Assembly: GCA_027717925.1 (NCBI GenBank)
Contig: JALLON010000004.1
Coordinates: 1-31,021, forward strand
DNA: 31,021 nt
Reading direction: 5' to 3'
Origin: Acidobacteria bacterium AH-259-G07
GTDB lineage: Bacteria > Acidobacteriota > UBA6911 > RPQK01 > JADFOI01
The notes under the pieces were generated by a model. That model saw nothing but the letters and a program-made list of their open reading frames with translations. It was not told the origin of the DNA and searched no databases. The stretch's first letter is position 1; every line of letters starts with the position of its first letter. Shown here piece after piece: positions 1 to 9,002 of the stretch. The translations under genes and the position numbers were made by a program.

Positions 1-56
1 TGATTCAAAAATGGCACAAACCTGGCACAAAATTTTCTGGGGTAGGCTGAAAGGCA

Positions 57-131
57 CGTCCCCAACGGGATTTGAACCCGTGTTTCCGCCTTGAAAGGGC
101 GGTGTCCTAGGCCAGGCTAGACGATGGGGAC
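57..131 (-). tRNA. tRNA-Glu (anticodon TTC)
   Basis: Read on the minus strand this folds into a complete 75-nt cloverleaf. The acceptor stem is GTCCCCA paired with TGGGGAC, with discriminator G at position 57. The anticodon stem CCGCC/GGCGG encloses the loop CTTTCAA, giving anticodon TTC, which reads GAA/GAG. The T arm is ACGGG-TTCAAAT-CCCGT. No CCA is encoded. The 7-bp acceptor pairing sets the ends. Identity as tRNA-Glu follows from the anticodon. Confidence 0.96.
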
Positions 132-149
132 GGTGAATAAAAACGTAGA

Positions 150-178
150 ATTCTAGCACGGGCCCCAAGGCTTGTCTA
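150..178 (-). promoter_or_regulatory. Candidate sigma-70 promoter of tRNA-Glu
   Basis: On the minus strand TAGACA (complement of 173-178) is followed after exactly 17 nt by TAGAAT (complement of 150-155). Transcription would start near position 143, about 12 nt before the mature tRNA 5' end at 131. Both boxes differ from consensus at one or two positions. Position and spacing are the main support. Confidence 0.5.
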
Positions 179-187
179 TTTGGCGAA

Positions 188-231
188 AAGGACTGAAAGG
201 ACTGAGTGACCGAAAGGCTGAGAAGGGCTGA
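188..231. repeat. Short degenerate tandem repeat (AAGGACTGA)
   Basis: AAGGACTGA occurs twice in direct tandem at 188-205. Two weaker copies, GAAAGGCTGA and GAAGGGCTGA, follow at 212-231. It lies between the tRNA-Glu promoter and the ferredoxin gene. No function is evident; replication slippage is the simplest origin. Confidence 0.45.
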
Positions 232-337
232 GTCGTCAAATTTCCGGCTGGTTGCTGTTTCTTGATTCTTCTCTGGCTTTTATCCCCCTGGTATGGTAAG
301 AAAAAAACGTCATTAAGAACGATAGGAGGAGAACTCA

Positions 338-703
338 ATGACTTACATTGTCACCGAACGATGTGTAGGTTCCCGTTACACCGAATGTGTGGCTGACTGC
401 CCAGTGGACTGTTTTTACGAGCTTCAAGATCCCCACATGTTGATCATCAACCCGGATGAATGCATTGATTGCGATGCGTGCGTGCCTCTTTGCCCCGTCA
501 ACGCGATCTATCCGGAAGCGGAAGTGCCCGACGAACATGCGGAATGGGTCGAAAAGAATGATGCGTCCCTGTGTACGGATGACAACCGAATTACCGACAC
601 TCTAGCGGAGCTTGATGGCGCCCTCACCATAGACGAAGTGAGACAGAAGGAAGAGGAAAAGTTTGGTTACGCCCTGACGGACCCCTCCGGCGCGGCTCAC
701 TGA
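338..703 (+). CDS. fdxA: 7Fe ferredoxin (3Fe-4S/4Fe-4S, FdxA family)
   Basis: This 121-residue protein is a small cytoplasmic electron carrier. Cysteines at 9, 17, 21 and 25 and at 42, 45, 48 and 52 reproduce the Azotobacter-type seven-iron ferredoxin pattern (C-x7-C-x3-C, then C-x2-C-x2-C-x3-C-P). In that family C9, C17 and C52 bind a 3Fe-4S cluster, and C21, C42, C45 and C48 bind a 4Fe-4S cluster. The acidic C-terminal extension of about 60 residues is usual for FdxA. An AGGAGG-type ribosome site about 8 nt upstream supports the ATG at 338. Its stop overlaps the stop of the convergent Lon-like gene by a few bases. The redox partner cannot be told from context. Confidence 0.93.
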   Translation: MTYIVTERCVGSRYTECVADCPVDCFYELQDPHMLIINPDECIDCDACVPLCPVNAIYPEAEVPDEHAEWVEKNDASLCTDDNRITDTLAELDGALTIDEVRQKEEEKFGYALTDPSGAAH

Positions 704-3159
704 CGGGACTTTTTGGGCCGCCCTGCGGATTTCTTACCAGCTCGTTTCCCGCTAACATTCTGGATACTCTCTGCCATCTCACCAAGACGCTGGTAGACCA
801 AGAAATGAATGGACTCGGGTGGGTAAGTTCCGTCTGACTGCAAGTCTCCTGCTTTTCGTCCGGTTAAGATCTCCAAGCCCTCATCAGCTGTTTTGACGGC
901 GTAAATATGAAACTTCCCTTCCCGAATAGCCTCGATGACTTCGCTTTTCAGCATCAAGTTTTTAACATTCTGCTTTGGAATCATCACACCCTGTTCGCCG
1001 CTCAACCCACTTGCCTTGCAGGTGTGGAAAAAGCCCTCGATTTTTTCGTTCACCCCGCCGATCGGTTGAATCACACCCATCTGATTAATGGAGCCCGTGA
1101 CCGCAATGGACTGCTTTAGCGGAACGCTGCAAAGACTGGAAAGGATTGCGTAGAGTTCAGTCGAGCTGGCGCTGTCGCCATCCACGCCTGAATAAGACTG
1201 CTCAAAGCAAATGCTCGCATTGAGGCTCAGAGGCCGCGCCTGACCGTACTTGCCATGAAGATAACCACTTAAGATCAGGACTCCCTTGTCATGAATGTTA
1301 CCGCTCAGCTTCGCTTCTCGTTCGATATTCACGATCCCCTTATCTCCAACGCTGACCTGAGCAGTAATCCGAGTGGGTTTTCCGAAGGAATAATCCCCCA
1401 GCTGATACACCGACAATCCGTTGATTTGACCAGCTTTCTCGCCGCTGGTTTGGATCAGAATCGAGCCTTCATCGATCATCTCTTGTAATCGTTCCTCGAC
1501 CAGATTTGAACGATAAATCTTCTCTTCAATCGCCTTTCGCACGTCGTCGCTGGCCACGTACTGGCGCCCGTTCTGAGAAGCCCAATAGCTTGACTCACGA
1601 ATCACGTCGGCCACGTCGCTGAAACGCAAAGTCAAACGTGTCTGATCGGAAACCATGCGAGAGCAGTGCTCAATTACAGTCGCGACAGCTTGCCGGTCAA
1701 AGTGCTTCAATTTCTCTTCATCACAACGCTTCTTGACATAGCGGGCATACTCCATCACTCGCCGCTCATCCTTGTGGGTGATGGTGTCGAAATCCGCTTT
1801 GATCTTGAAAAGCTTTTGAAAGTCCTCGTCCAGGTTGTACAGCAAGTTGTAGAGCTGGATGCTGCCAAGGACAATGATTTTAAGATCAACCTGGACCGGC
1901 TGAGGTTGAAGTCCGGCAGTGGCGATGAATCCATACTGCTCGCCGACATCCTCAATCTTGACTTCCCCGTTTTGGATCACGCGCTTTAAAGCCTCCCAGG
2001 CAAAGGGGGAAAGAAGCACATCCGCGATATCTAAAATCAAGAATCCACCGTTGGCCTGAATCATCGAACCCGCTCGAATCATGGTGTAATCCGTATAGAG
2101 CGTCCCCATACTGGCTTCTCTTTCCATAAACCCAATGAGGTTGCGATAGGTCGGGTGAGACTCAAGGAAGACCGGGGCACCTTTTTGTTTTGAATGATCC
2201 ACCAGGACATTCACCTGGTAGCGATCCGAGGCGCTTCGTGAAGCTGCCGCGCGTGCACCCTTGACAGGAGGTTGTGACTGTTCTTGTTCACTTCCAAGAA
2301 AATCACTGAGATTGTCCAAAACATCCTCTTGAACTTCACCCAGATACTCCACGATCCCTTTGCACTTTTTGTATCTGCTTTGCAGATTTTCCAGGAGATA
2401 GCCCAGAGCAACCAGGGCCACCCTGCGGTTCAGCTCCTTGATACGCTTCTGGGTCTCTTGCTGCACATCTCGAATCTCTCGATGGATGTCCTGCATGACT
2501 TCAGAAAGTTCCTCTTGCTTGCGTCGGATCTTTTCTTGTTCCTCCTCCGATAGGTTTTCAAAATCCACCGGGCTCATTTCTTCCCCACCACGCATAGGAA
2601 TGGTTAAGATTTGGGGGCCCTCTCCCTTTATCAAGAGTTGTCTCTGGCGAGCCTCTGCTTGAACTCTCCCGATCAATTCCCCTCTCTTCTGCTGAAATCC
2701 CTGAACAATTTCGTCTTGCTGTCTTTCGTAATCTTCGCTCTTAAAGGCTTTAGGGATCTCCTCTTTTAGATTGAGCACCAGCTCTTCCATATCCCGTTTG
2801 AACTCACAGCCGACACCGGGAGGGACTTTTATGACACGGGGGTGATCCGGTTGGCTGAAGTTGTGCACATAGAAGATATCGGGAGGGGTTTCTCGCTCAC
2901 TGGCAATGCGCTCCACGAAAGATTTGATCAGCGACTTTTTACCTGTTCCCGGGATTCCAGCGGCGTAAATATTATAGCCAAAGGAGCTCATACCAAGGCC
3001 AAATTCGATGGCCTTCACGGCACGGCTCTGGCCAATAATGCCCTCCAAAGAATCCAACTGCTCGGTATTCTCAAAATCCAACTGCTCAATGTCACAAAGA
3101 GAGCAAAGGTCCTCGGGTTTAAGCTCATACCGGTTTTTTCCTTCTTGGATCTCTTTCAT
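697..3159 (-). CDS. Lon-related ATP-dependent protease (AAA_32 + Lon proteolytic domain, LonP/YcbZ type)
   Basis: An 820-residue AAA+ serine protease. The N-terminal part carries a Walker A, GIPGTGKKS, at residues 68-76. A coiled-coil insertion rich in Glu, Gln and Arg (roughly 195-250) follows, then a Walker-B-like segment with LILDIADVLL. The C-terminal Lon domain has the Ser-Lys dyad: S663 in GDSAS and K706 in GGVNEK, 43 residues apart as in E. coli Lon (S679/K722). The substrate-recognition domain of classical LonA is absent, so this belongs to the Lon-related group whose best-known member is E. coli YcbZ. The C-terminus is Lys/Arg-rich. GGGGAG lies 5 nt before the ATG. An inverted repeat just upstream (3176-3201) may regulate it. 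Confidence 0.92.
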   Translation of the reverse strand: MKEIQEGKNRYELKPEDLCSLCDIEQLDFENTEQLDSLEGIIGQSRAVKAIEFGLGMSSFGYNIYAAGIPGTGKKSLIKSFVERIASERETPPDIFYVHNFSQPDHPRVIKVPPGVGCEFKRDMEELVLNLKEEIPKAFKSEDYERQQDEIVQGFQQKRGELIGRVQAEARQRQLLIKGEGPQILTIPMRGGEEMSPVDFENLSEEEQEKIRRKQEELSEVMQDIHREIRDVQQETQKRIKELNRRVALVALGYLLENLQSRYKKCKGIVEYLGEVQEDVLDNLSDFLGSEQEQSQPPVKGARAAASRSASDRYQVNVLVDHSKQKGAPVFLESHPTYRNLIGFMEREASMGTLYTDYTMIRAGSMIQANGGFLILDIADVLLSPFAWEALKRVIQNGEVKIEDVGEQYGFIATAGLQPQPVQVDLKIIVLGSIQLYNLLYNLDEDFQKLFKIKADFDTITHKDERRVMEYARYVKKRCDEEKLKHFDRQAVATVIEHCSRMVSDQTRLTLRFSDVADVIRESSYWASQNGRQYVASDDVRKAIEEKIYRSNLVEERLQEMIDEGSILIQTSGEKAGQINGLSVYQLGDYSFGKPTRITAQVSVGDKGIVNIEREAKLSGNIHDKGVLILSGYLHGKYGQARPLSLNASICFEQSYSGVDGDSASSTELYAILSSLCSVPLKQSIAVTGSINQMGVIQPIGGVNEKIEGFFHTCKASGLSGEQGVMIPKQNVKNLMLKSEVIEAIREGKFHIYAVKTADEGLEILTGRKAGDLQSDGTYPPESIHFLVYQRLGEMAESIQNVSGKRAGKKSAGRPKKSRQ

Positions 3160-3175
3160 GCTGTTCTCCCCACGC

Positions 3176-3201
3176 GGGGCAAAATTCGAACACTTTGCCC
3201 C
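3176..3201. promoter_or_regulatory. Perfect inverted repeat upstream of the Lon-like gene (candidate operator or mRNA hairpin)
   Basis: GGGGCAAA (3176-3183) and TTTGCCCC (3194-3201) form a perfect 8-bp inverted repeat around a 10-nt centre. It ends 17 nt before the ATG of the minus-strand protease gene, in the divergent gap shared with bshB1. It does not match CIRCE (TTAGCACTC-N9-GAGTGCTAA). An operator or a leader hairpin near the ribosome site are both possible. Confidence 0.4.
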
Positions 3202-3346
3202 TATGCAAGTTTATCACCCTAACAATAAATACGCCTTCTGGGAGTCTCATTTTGGTTGGCCCGGAGTCCGTGTCATAATGATTCCCGGCTTCTTATGGAC
3301 GGGTCAGTCTGTTGACGGCCGAACTGGAAAAGTTGGGAACAGTCTT

Positions 3347-4084
3347 ATGCAGCTTGATGCTCTGGCCTTCGGTGCTCATCCGGACGATGTGGAACTCTCA
3401 TGTGCAGGAACTCTTATCAAACTCCATTGCAGAGGATATAAGACCGGAGTGATTTCACTCACCCGTGGTGAACTGGGAACACGCGGCTCTGCCAAAATCC
3501 GAGCCGAAGAGTTCCAACAGGCGGCTGAAATTATGGGCCTCTCGACTCATACAATCCTGGACATCCCCGACGGAAACATCGAAGCCAACTGGGAAAATAA
3601 GATCAAGGTCATTTGCAAAATTCGGGCGCATAAACCTAAAATCGTCCTTGCTCCCTTTTGGGAGGATCGGCATCCTGATCATGGGCACACCTCACACTTG
3701 GTGCGTGAGGCAGCCTTTCTGGCCGGGTTGAAAAGGATCGAGACTAATCAGGAGGTACATCGTCCCTACAGGGTCATATACTACCCATGCCGATTCGAGT
3801 TTCGGCCTTCCTTTATCGTGGACATTACTGAGTTTCATGATCGCAAAATGAAAGCGATTCAGGCTTACAAATCACAGTTTCACAATCCAGAAAAAGGCAA
3901 ATACGGTGAAGAGGAAACGAACGTCAGTCGAGCAGAGTTCCTGGAGGCCATCCTCACCCGCGCCAAGCAATATGGGTCCCATATTGGAGTGAGTTACGGC
4001 GAACCTTTTCTGGTCCGAGAGCCGCTCCGATTGGACGATCCGGTCGCATCTTTTGGCCCGGAGTCTTTGCAAGGCTTTCTCTGA
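3347..4084 (+). CDS. bshB1: Bacillithiol biosynthesis deacetylase BshB1 (PIG-L family)
   Basis: A PIG-L/LmbE-type zinc hydrolase of 245 residues. By family it removes the acetyl group from GlcNAc-malate to give GlcN-malate, the second step of bacillithiol synthesis. The zinc motif AHPDDVE is at residues 10-16 and the second metal motif HPDHGH lies mid-protein. The C-terminal stretch with KYGEEET and YGEPFLVREP is typical of BshB1. I chose the ATG at 3347 (MQLDALAFGAHPDD) because family members start just before this strand. The frame stays open upstream to 3008, but that part is antisense to the Lon-like gene and has no family character. bshA follows after about 11 nt, so the two are one operon. 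Confidence 0.9.
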   Translation: MQLDALAFGAHPDDVELSCAGTLIKLHCRGYKTGVISLTRGELGTRGSAKIRAEEFQQAAEIMGLSTHTILDIPDGNIEANWENKIKVICKIRAHKPKIVLAPFWEDRHPDHGHTSHLVREAAFLAGLKRIETNQEVHRPYRVIYYPCRFEFRPSFIVDITEFHDRKMKAIQAYKSQFHNPEKGKYGEEETNVSRAEFLEAILTRAKQYGSHIGVSYGEPFLVREPLRLDDPVASFGPESLQGFL

Positions 4085-4095
4085 GGATTTTGGCA

Positions 4096-5232
4096 GTGAA
4101 AATCGGCATTACTTGTTATCCAACCCATGGTGGAAGTGGCGTCATTGCTTCGGAATTAGCGCTGGGCCTGGCACAGGGCGGCCACGAAATTCACATCGTC
4201 AGTTACGCTACTCCCTTTCGACTCCGTTCTTTTCATCAAAATGTATTCATTCACGAAGTCGAGGTGACGTCTTATCCGCTCTTCAAGTACCCCCCTTACG
4301 CCTTATCACTGGCGACCAAATTGGTCGATGTAGCCAGAGAATACGGACTCGATCTCATTCACGCCCACTATGCAGTCCCTCATGCAGCCAGTGCCTATCT
4401 GGCGAAGGAAATCCTGCGCTCTAAGAGGCTGAAAACGATCACCACGCTTCACGGGACCGATATTACTCTGGTGGGAACGGACAAATCGTTCTATCAAGTG
4501 ATCAAGTTCACCATTGAGGAGTCGGACGGCGTGACTGCCGTCTCCAGATATCTTCAGAAGCGAACCATTGATGAGTTTGATATCCGCCGCGAAATTCGGG
4601 TCATTCCTAATTTTGTAGACACCGGGCGATACAAATGGGATTCCAGCAATTGCACCAGAGAACACTTCGCACCCAAAGGAGAAAAAATTCTGATGCACGC
4701 GTCCAATTTTCGTCCCGTAAAAAGAGTCACCGACGTGGTGCGAATTTTTGCCCGGGTTCGAGAGCAAATGCCGGTTAAGCTACTTCTGGTGGGTGAGGGC
4801 CCGGAAAGATTATTCGTGCAGCAACTTGTCAAGGAACTTAAGCTCTCAGATGACGTCCTGTTTCTTGGGGAACAAGATTACCTCGAAAAACTCATGAGCT
4901 GCGCCGACCTGTTTATCTTGCCGAGTGAGCAAGAAAGTTTCGGCCTGGTTGCACTTGAAGCCCACTCTTGCGGCGTACCGGTCATTGGAACGCCGATTGG
5001 GGGTTTGCCTGAGGTGGTGACCGATGGGGAAACAGGTTTCCTGCTTCCGGTAGGGGACATTGCAGGCATGTCCACAAAAGCCGCGGAACTCTTGAACAAT
5101 AGCGAGCTGTATGGCGCCTTTCAGAAACGTGCACGGGAACGAGCTGTTCGCTGTTTTGACAGTCAACTGATCATTCCCCGCTACCAGGCGTTCTACGAAG
5201 AAATCTTGAACTCAACTCAACACTCCTCATGA
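4096..5232 (+). CDS. bshA: N-acetyl-alpha-D-glucosaminyl L-malate synthase BshA (GT4 glycosyltransferase)
   Basis: A GT-B glycosyltransferase of about 378 residues that joins UDP-GlcNAc to L-malate, the first step of bacillithiol synthesis. It opens with MKIGITCYPTHGGSG, the BshA N-terminus with its glycine-rich loop. HGTDITLVG and the GT4 E-x7-E motif in ESFGLVALE, followed by GVPVIGTPIGGLPEV, mark the acceptor and nucleotide-sugar sites. A TTG at 4090 is also in frame, but the GTG at 4096 sits 8 nt after GAGGA (4083-4087) and matches family starts. Its stop overlaps the ATG of the following PIG-L gene (ATGA). No bshC (cysteine ligase) is present in the window. Confidence 0.93.
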   Translation: MKIGITCYPTHGGSGVIASELALGLAQGGHEIHIVSYATPFRLRSFHQNVFIHEVEVTSYPLFKYPPYALSLATKLVDVAREYGLDLIHAHYAVPHAASAYLAKEILRSKRLKTITTLHGTDITLVGTDKSFYQVIKFTIEESDGVTAVSRYLQKRTIDEFDIRREIRVIPNFVDTGRYKWDSSNCTREHFAPKGEKILMHASNFRPVKRVTDVVRIFARVREQMPVKLLLVGEGPERLFVQQLVKELKLSDDVLFLGEQDYLEKLMSCADLFILPSEQESFGLVALEAHSCGVPVIGTPIGGLPEVVTDGETGFLLPVGDIAGMSTKAAELLNNSELYGAFQKRARERAVRCFDSQLIIPRYQAFYEEILNSTQHSS

Positions 5233-7925
5233 AATCGAAATCTCTGCTTTGTGTTCTTACGACTGCCACCGCGCTCGCGACTCTGGCTGTCTTCTTGGTT
5301 CCACTCTCCGCACAGCTGCAGCCCCTCGTGTACGACGAAGGGGCTTTGGGACTCGCTTTTGCACTCAGGAAGTTACCCACTACAGCCGGCTTCCTGCACA
5401 CAGCCGCCCATCCCGATGATGAAGACAATTCCCTGCTGGTCATGTTAAACCGCGGAGGCGGAGTGCGAACCGGCTTATTGACTCTAACGCGCGGCGGTGG
5501 TGGTCAAAACGAAATTGGTCCTGAGCTGTTCGAAGCCCTCGGGATTCTTCGAACCGAAGAACTGATGTCAATGCATCGCTATGATGGTGCCCACCAATTT
5601 TTCGGGCGCGCATATGACTTCGGTTACTCCTTCAGTGTTGAGGAGACTTTCGAAAAATGGGGCAAGGCGGACATCTTAAGTGACGTTGTTCGTGTGATCC
5701 GTACTTTTCGGCCGGATGTGATCGTCACCCTCCCACGAACAGGAAGGGGGGGTGGCCAACATCATCAAGCGGCTGCCCGAATTACCGTAGAGGCATTCCG
5801 GGCAGCGGCCGATCCGAGCCGCTTCCCACAACAAATCGAAGAGGGGCTGCTCCCCTGGCAGGCTAAGAAAATCTACGAGCGATACCGCTGGAGCACCACG
5901 CGAAGAGTACAGGATGAGGATGAGCGGAAAGCCATCAGAATGGAGACCGGCGTTTTCGATCCCCTGCTTGGCAAAACCTATCTGCAAGTCGGAATGGAGG
6001 GACGTTCTTACCACCGCTGCCAGGGTATGGCCCAAATCATCCCACTGCCGCGAAGACGCGCTTCTCAGTGGATGCTGGCCGATACTGCAGTTGAAATCGA
6101 TCCTGATGAGAATGATCTCTTTGACGGGATGGATACGAGCCTGTTCGCCCTTGAACAGTACGCCAAAACACAAAGCGACAAGGTTGCCTTTCTGCATGAG
6201 GACCTGGTCGCGATTCAAAAACACATTGACGCCGCAGCGGCTGCCTACAGTTTGGATTCTCCTGAAGGGACATCCCCCGCCCTGGCGGCGGGTTTGAATG
6301 CTTTGCGAGCTCTGCGCAAGAAAATCGAGGCCAGCAGGCTGGATAATCCGGCCAAATACCAGATCCTCTTCATGCTCGACAACAAGGAAAAGGACTTCAG
6401 CGAAGCACTTCGATTTGCCCGTCAACTCTCACTTGAAGCTCTGGTAGATGACGGAACGGTCATCCCGGAACAACAATTTGAATTAACGGTCACGATCGCC
6501 ACCGGGAGCCCCGCTCCTGTCGACATCCGTGCAATTCATATTGATTCTCCCAGGGGCTGGTTGATCGAAAGCGAAGATGAGTCTCCCACCGAGGTTCCCG
6601 CCAACGGGGTGGTGAGACAACGCTTCAAGATCACCGTGCCCGAAAGTGCCGAATCGACGCGGCCTTACTGGCGGCGAAACCCAAGTGTGGATCGCTACCA
6701 TCTCTTGAAGCCCCAAGATTCAACTAGAGCATGGAGTCCGCCTGCTGTCGCGGTCAAGGTCCTCTATCGCACCGATGGTACCGAAACAACACTCGAGCGC
6801 TCCGCCCAGTATCGCTACGAAGGGCCCTGGGTGGGTGGAGAGCAGCGACATGAAATCATGGTCGTACCCGCGGTTTCATTGAGAGTCGACGCCAAGATTG
6901 GAGTCATCCCCCTTGAACAGGCCGCAAAAGGACGGGAGGTGCGCGTCACAGCTTTGTACAACGGCAAGGCTTTGACTTCGGGAACGGTTGAACTCAAGGT
7001 GCCGCCGCAATGGGATGCCGTACCCGATACGGCTTATTTTTCATTCAGTCGCGAAGGAGAGTCCATCACCAGGAAATTTCAGATCATTCCCAAAGACCAG
7101 ATCTCAGCCGGTAACTTTGAAATTACCGCGATCGGACACTTTAACGGTCAGCGCTATCAAGAGGGTTATCAGATCATTGACTACCATCACATCCAGCGGC
7201 GGGTGCTTTACCGTCCTTCCACGATGGTGGTTAAAACGGTCGATGTGAAGATCAAGCCTGGTTTGAGAATCGGTTATGTGATGGGAGTTGGCGATCAAGT
7301 CCCAGAAGCGCTCAAACAGCTTGGGCTGGACTTCAAACTCCTGAGCCAAGAAGACCTTGCATTTGGTGACCTTCAGCACTATGACGTGATTATGACCGGA
7401 GTACGTGCCTACCTGAACCGAGAAGATCTAAGAGGCCACAACCATCGGCTGCTGGACTGGGTAAAAGACGGCGGCACCATGATTGTTCAGTACAACAAAT
7501 TTGAGTTCAACCAAGCCGCTGAAGGACGCCAAGGCAGGCGCCGCATGAGCGATAGTCCTTACTCCCCATATCCTGCGCAGGTAGGGACAGGGCGGGTTAC
7601 CGACGAAAATGCTCCAGTGAAAATTTTGGAGCCCGAACACCCTGTCTTCAATACTCCCAATACAATCACAGAAGAGGACTGGGCGGGATGGGTTCAGGAA
7701 CGTGGACTCTACTTTCTCGGTAAAAAAGACGCTCATTACCGCGATCTTCTCTCCATGGAAGATTCCTTTGAACACAATCGAGGCGTCCGACTGGGAAGCC
7801 TTGTGGAGGCTCACTATGGGCGGGGCCGATGGATTTATGTCGGTTTAGGGCTGTGGAGACAGCTTCCCGCCGGTGTGCCGGGAGCTTATCGGATTCTGGC
7901 CAATCTGCTGAGTCTAGGGGAGTAA
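5229..7925 (+). CDS. Large exported PIG-L family deacetylase with C-terminal amidotransferase/ThuA-like domain
   Basis: An 898-residue protein with an N-terminal signal peptide (basic start, hydrophobic run about 5-27, SAQ at the likely cleavage site). Residues about 50-250 are a PIG-L domain with the zinc motif AHPDDED (60-66) and a second His cluster in GGGQHHQAA. The middle (about 400-650) looks like beta-sandwich segments. Residues about 675-890 resemble a ThuA/class-I amidotransferase-like Rossmann domain (DVIMTGVRAYLNREDL, LLDWVKDGGTMIVQYN), with no obvious catalytic cysteine. Such giant PIG-L proteins are common in Acidobacteria and are thought to de-N-acylate extracellular sugars; the substrate is unknown. 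The 4-nt overlap with bshA implies coupled translation. A role in bacillithiol chemistry is doubtful given the export signal. Confidence 0.85.
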   Translation: MKSKSLLCVLTTATALATLAVFLVPLSAQLQPLVYDEGALGLAFALRKLPTTAGFLHTAAHPDDEDNSLLVMLNRGGGVRTGLLTLTRGGGGQNEIGPELFEALGILRTEELMSMHRYDGAHQFFGRAYDFGYSFSVEETFEKWGKADILSDVVRVIRTFRPDVIVTLPRTGRGGGQHHQAAARITVEAFRAAADPSRFPQQIEEGLLPWQAKKIYERYRWSTTRRVQDEDERKAIRMETGVFDPLLGKTYLQVGMEGRSYHRCQGMAQIIPLPRRRASQWMLADTAVEIDPDENDLFDGMDTSLFALEQYAKTQSDKVAFLHEDLVAIQKHIDAAAAAYSLDSPEGTSPALAAGLNALRALRKKIEASRLDNPAKYQILFMLDNKEKDFSEALRFARQLSLEALVDDGTVIPEQQFELTVTIATGSPAPVDIRAIHIDSPRGWLIESEDESPTEVPANGVVRQRFKITVPESAESTRPYWRRNPSVDRYHLLKPQDSTRAWSPPAVAVKVLYRTDGTETTLERSAQYRYEGPWVGGEQRHEIMVVPAVSLRVDAKIGVIPLEQAAKGREVRVTALYNGKALTSGTVELKVPPQWDAVPDTAYFSFSREGESITRKFQIIPKDQISAGNFEITAIGHFNGQRYQEGYQIIDYHHIQRRVLYRPSTMVVKTVDVKIKPGLRIGYVMGVGDQVPEALKQLGLDFKLLSQEDLAFGDLQHYDVIMTGVRAYLNREDLRGHNHRLLDWVKDGGTMIVQYNKFEFNQAAEGRQGRRRMSDSPYSPYPAQVGTGRVTDENAPVKILEPEHPVFNTPNTITEEDWAGWVQERGLYFLGKKDAHYRDLLSMEDSFEHNRGVRLGSLVEAHYGRGRWIYVGLGLWRQLPAGVPGAYRILANLLSLGE

Positions 7926-8029
7926 GCCCGGCCGCCACAACTGTGGCCTCACCGCAGATACTGATTCTGCGAAACCAATTTGCCCGGTATCGCATCTAAG
8001 GATTGATTCGCGAGAACTTGGCCCTCAGG

Positions 8030-8058
8030 TTGAACTTGACCGAGTGGAAATTTATAAT
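8030..8058 (+). promoter_or_regulatory. Strong sigma-70 promoter candidate upstream of the lytic transglycosylase
   Basis: TTGAAC (8030-8035) is followed after exactly 17 nt by a perfect TATAAT (8053-8058). Transcription would start near 8065, leaving a leader of about 135-230 nt. This is one of the clearest sigma-70 promoters in the window. The rest of the 7926-8199 gap shows no gene and no convincing terminator. Confidence 0.7.
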
Positions 8059-8199
8059 GGCTCTTAGTTTGAGGTAGTTGCATGGTTAACCGAAAGGCCC
8101 GAGTTAATCTCTAAAGAAGTCAAAAACCGCACTCGTCTCTTTTCTCCATTTAATCATCAGCCCAAAAAACGTCAGTAATTTGGAGGTAAGAGTAAGAGC

Positions 8200-8943
8200 A
8201 TGCTTTGGAAGAGTTTCTCAATTTTGAAGAAGATAAGTGTAAAGGGAAGAAAAAAGCTGAAGAGAATAAAAAGAGGTGACAGGAGTTTCATTATGAGTTT
8301 AAGAGAGAAAGCCAAGTGGTGGTCCTTGATACTCGTGGTCGGCTTACTGGCTGGATTGCTGTCTTTTGCGTACCGGACTGACTACTGGAAGATGGAAAGC
8401 GAAATTGCTGCTCTCAGCGAGAAAAATCAGGTGCTGATTGCAGAAAACCAGCGCTTACGTTACATCAACAATCTTGCAGTTGAGTTTTCAATGGATCCGA
8501 TGATCGTGGAGTTGGTTGAGCACTATTCTCATGAATACCTCAAGGGAAATGGACCCGAGTGGAGGCTGTTGAAAACTCCCGAGTTCATGACCTACATTAT
8601 GTTGTCTCTGATCTACGCCGAGTCAAAGGGGGACGCCTCTGCTGTTGGAGACAGAGGACGGGCTCGAGGTCTCACCCAGATCTGGGTCTCAACTGCCAGG
8701 GATTATGGTGAGGTTACCGCCGAAAAGTTACTTGATCCAGAGACCAATATTTCTTTTGCTTTCAAGCACTTCCACCATTTACTCAAAAAGTACAGTGGAA
8801 ATTTGGCTCTGGCGCTATATGCCTGGAACCGTGGATCCACCAAGGTCGACAAGCTCCTGATCTACGGCAGATCACCACAAAACGGCTACGCAAGAAAGGT
8901 TTACCAGGCCGCCTTGTTCAACAACCGCGATATTCTGAAATAA
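8200..8943 (+). CDS. Membrane-anchored lytic transglycosylase (SLT domain)
   Basis: A lysozyme-like SLT protein that should cleave peptidoglycan between MurNAc and GlcNAc. An N-terminal transmembrane anchor (WWSLILVVGLLAGLLSFAY) is followed by a short coiled coil (MESEIAALSEKNQVLIAENQRL) and the SLT fold. AESKGDASAVGDRGRARGLTQ carries the catalytic Glu, and ALYAWNRG is the downstream substrate-groove motif. Two starts are plausible. The ATG at 8200 has GGAGGT about 12 nt upstream. The ATG at 8293 (MSLREKAKWW) has AGGAG at an ideal 7 nt and removes a Lys-rich 31-residue leader. I give the longer form but think 8293 at least as likely. The sigma-70 promoter at 8030-8058 drives it. Confidence 0.88.
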   Translation: MLWKSFSILKKISVKGRKKLKRIKRGDRSFIMSLREKAKWWSLILVVGLLAGLLSFAYRTDYWKMESEIAALSEKNQVLIAENQRLRYINNLAVEFSMDPMIVELVEHYSHEYLKGNGPEWRLLKTPEFMTYIMLSLIYAESKGDASAVGDRGRARGLTQIWVSTARDYGEVTAEKLLDPETNISFAFKHFHHLLKKYSGNLALALYAWNRGSTKVDKLLIYGRSPQNGYARKVYQAALFNNRDILK

Positions 8944-9002
8944 GCTAAAAAGTGTCGTCAGCGAGGGTTTTGCAAGCCAGGAAAGCTTGGGTAAGATTAG
9001 AC

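Noticed and set aside
12..28. Sigma-54-like TGGCACAAACCTGGCA
   Set aside because: Spacing is GG-N10-GC, but it points towards an antisense tRNA gene with no target gene, and is simply a TGGCACAAA direct repeat.
3008..3346. N-terminal extension of the bshB1 frame
   Set aside because: It is antisense to the Lon-like gene and lacks PIG-L character; the family start fits the ATG at 3347.
5676..6425. 249-residue minus-strand frame within the PIG-L gene
   Set aside because: It is antisense to a well-supported gene and shows no family motif.
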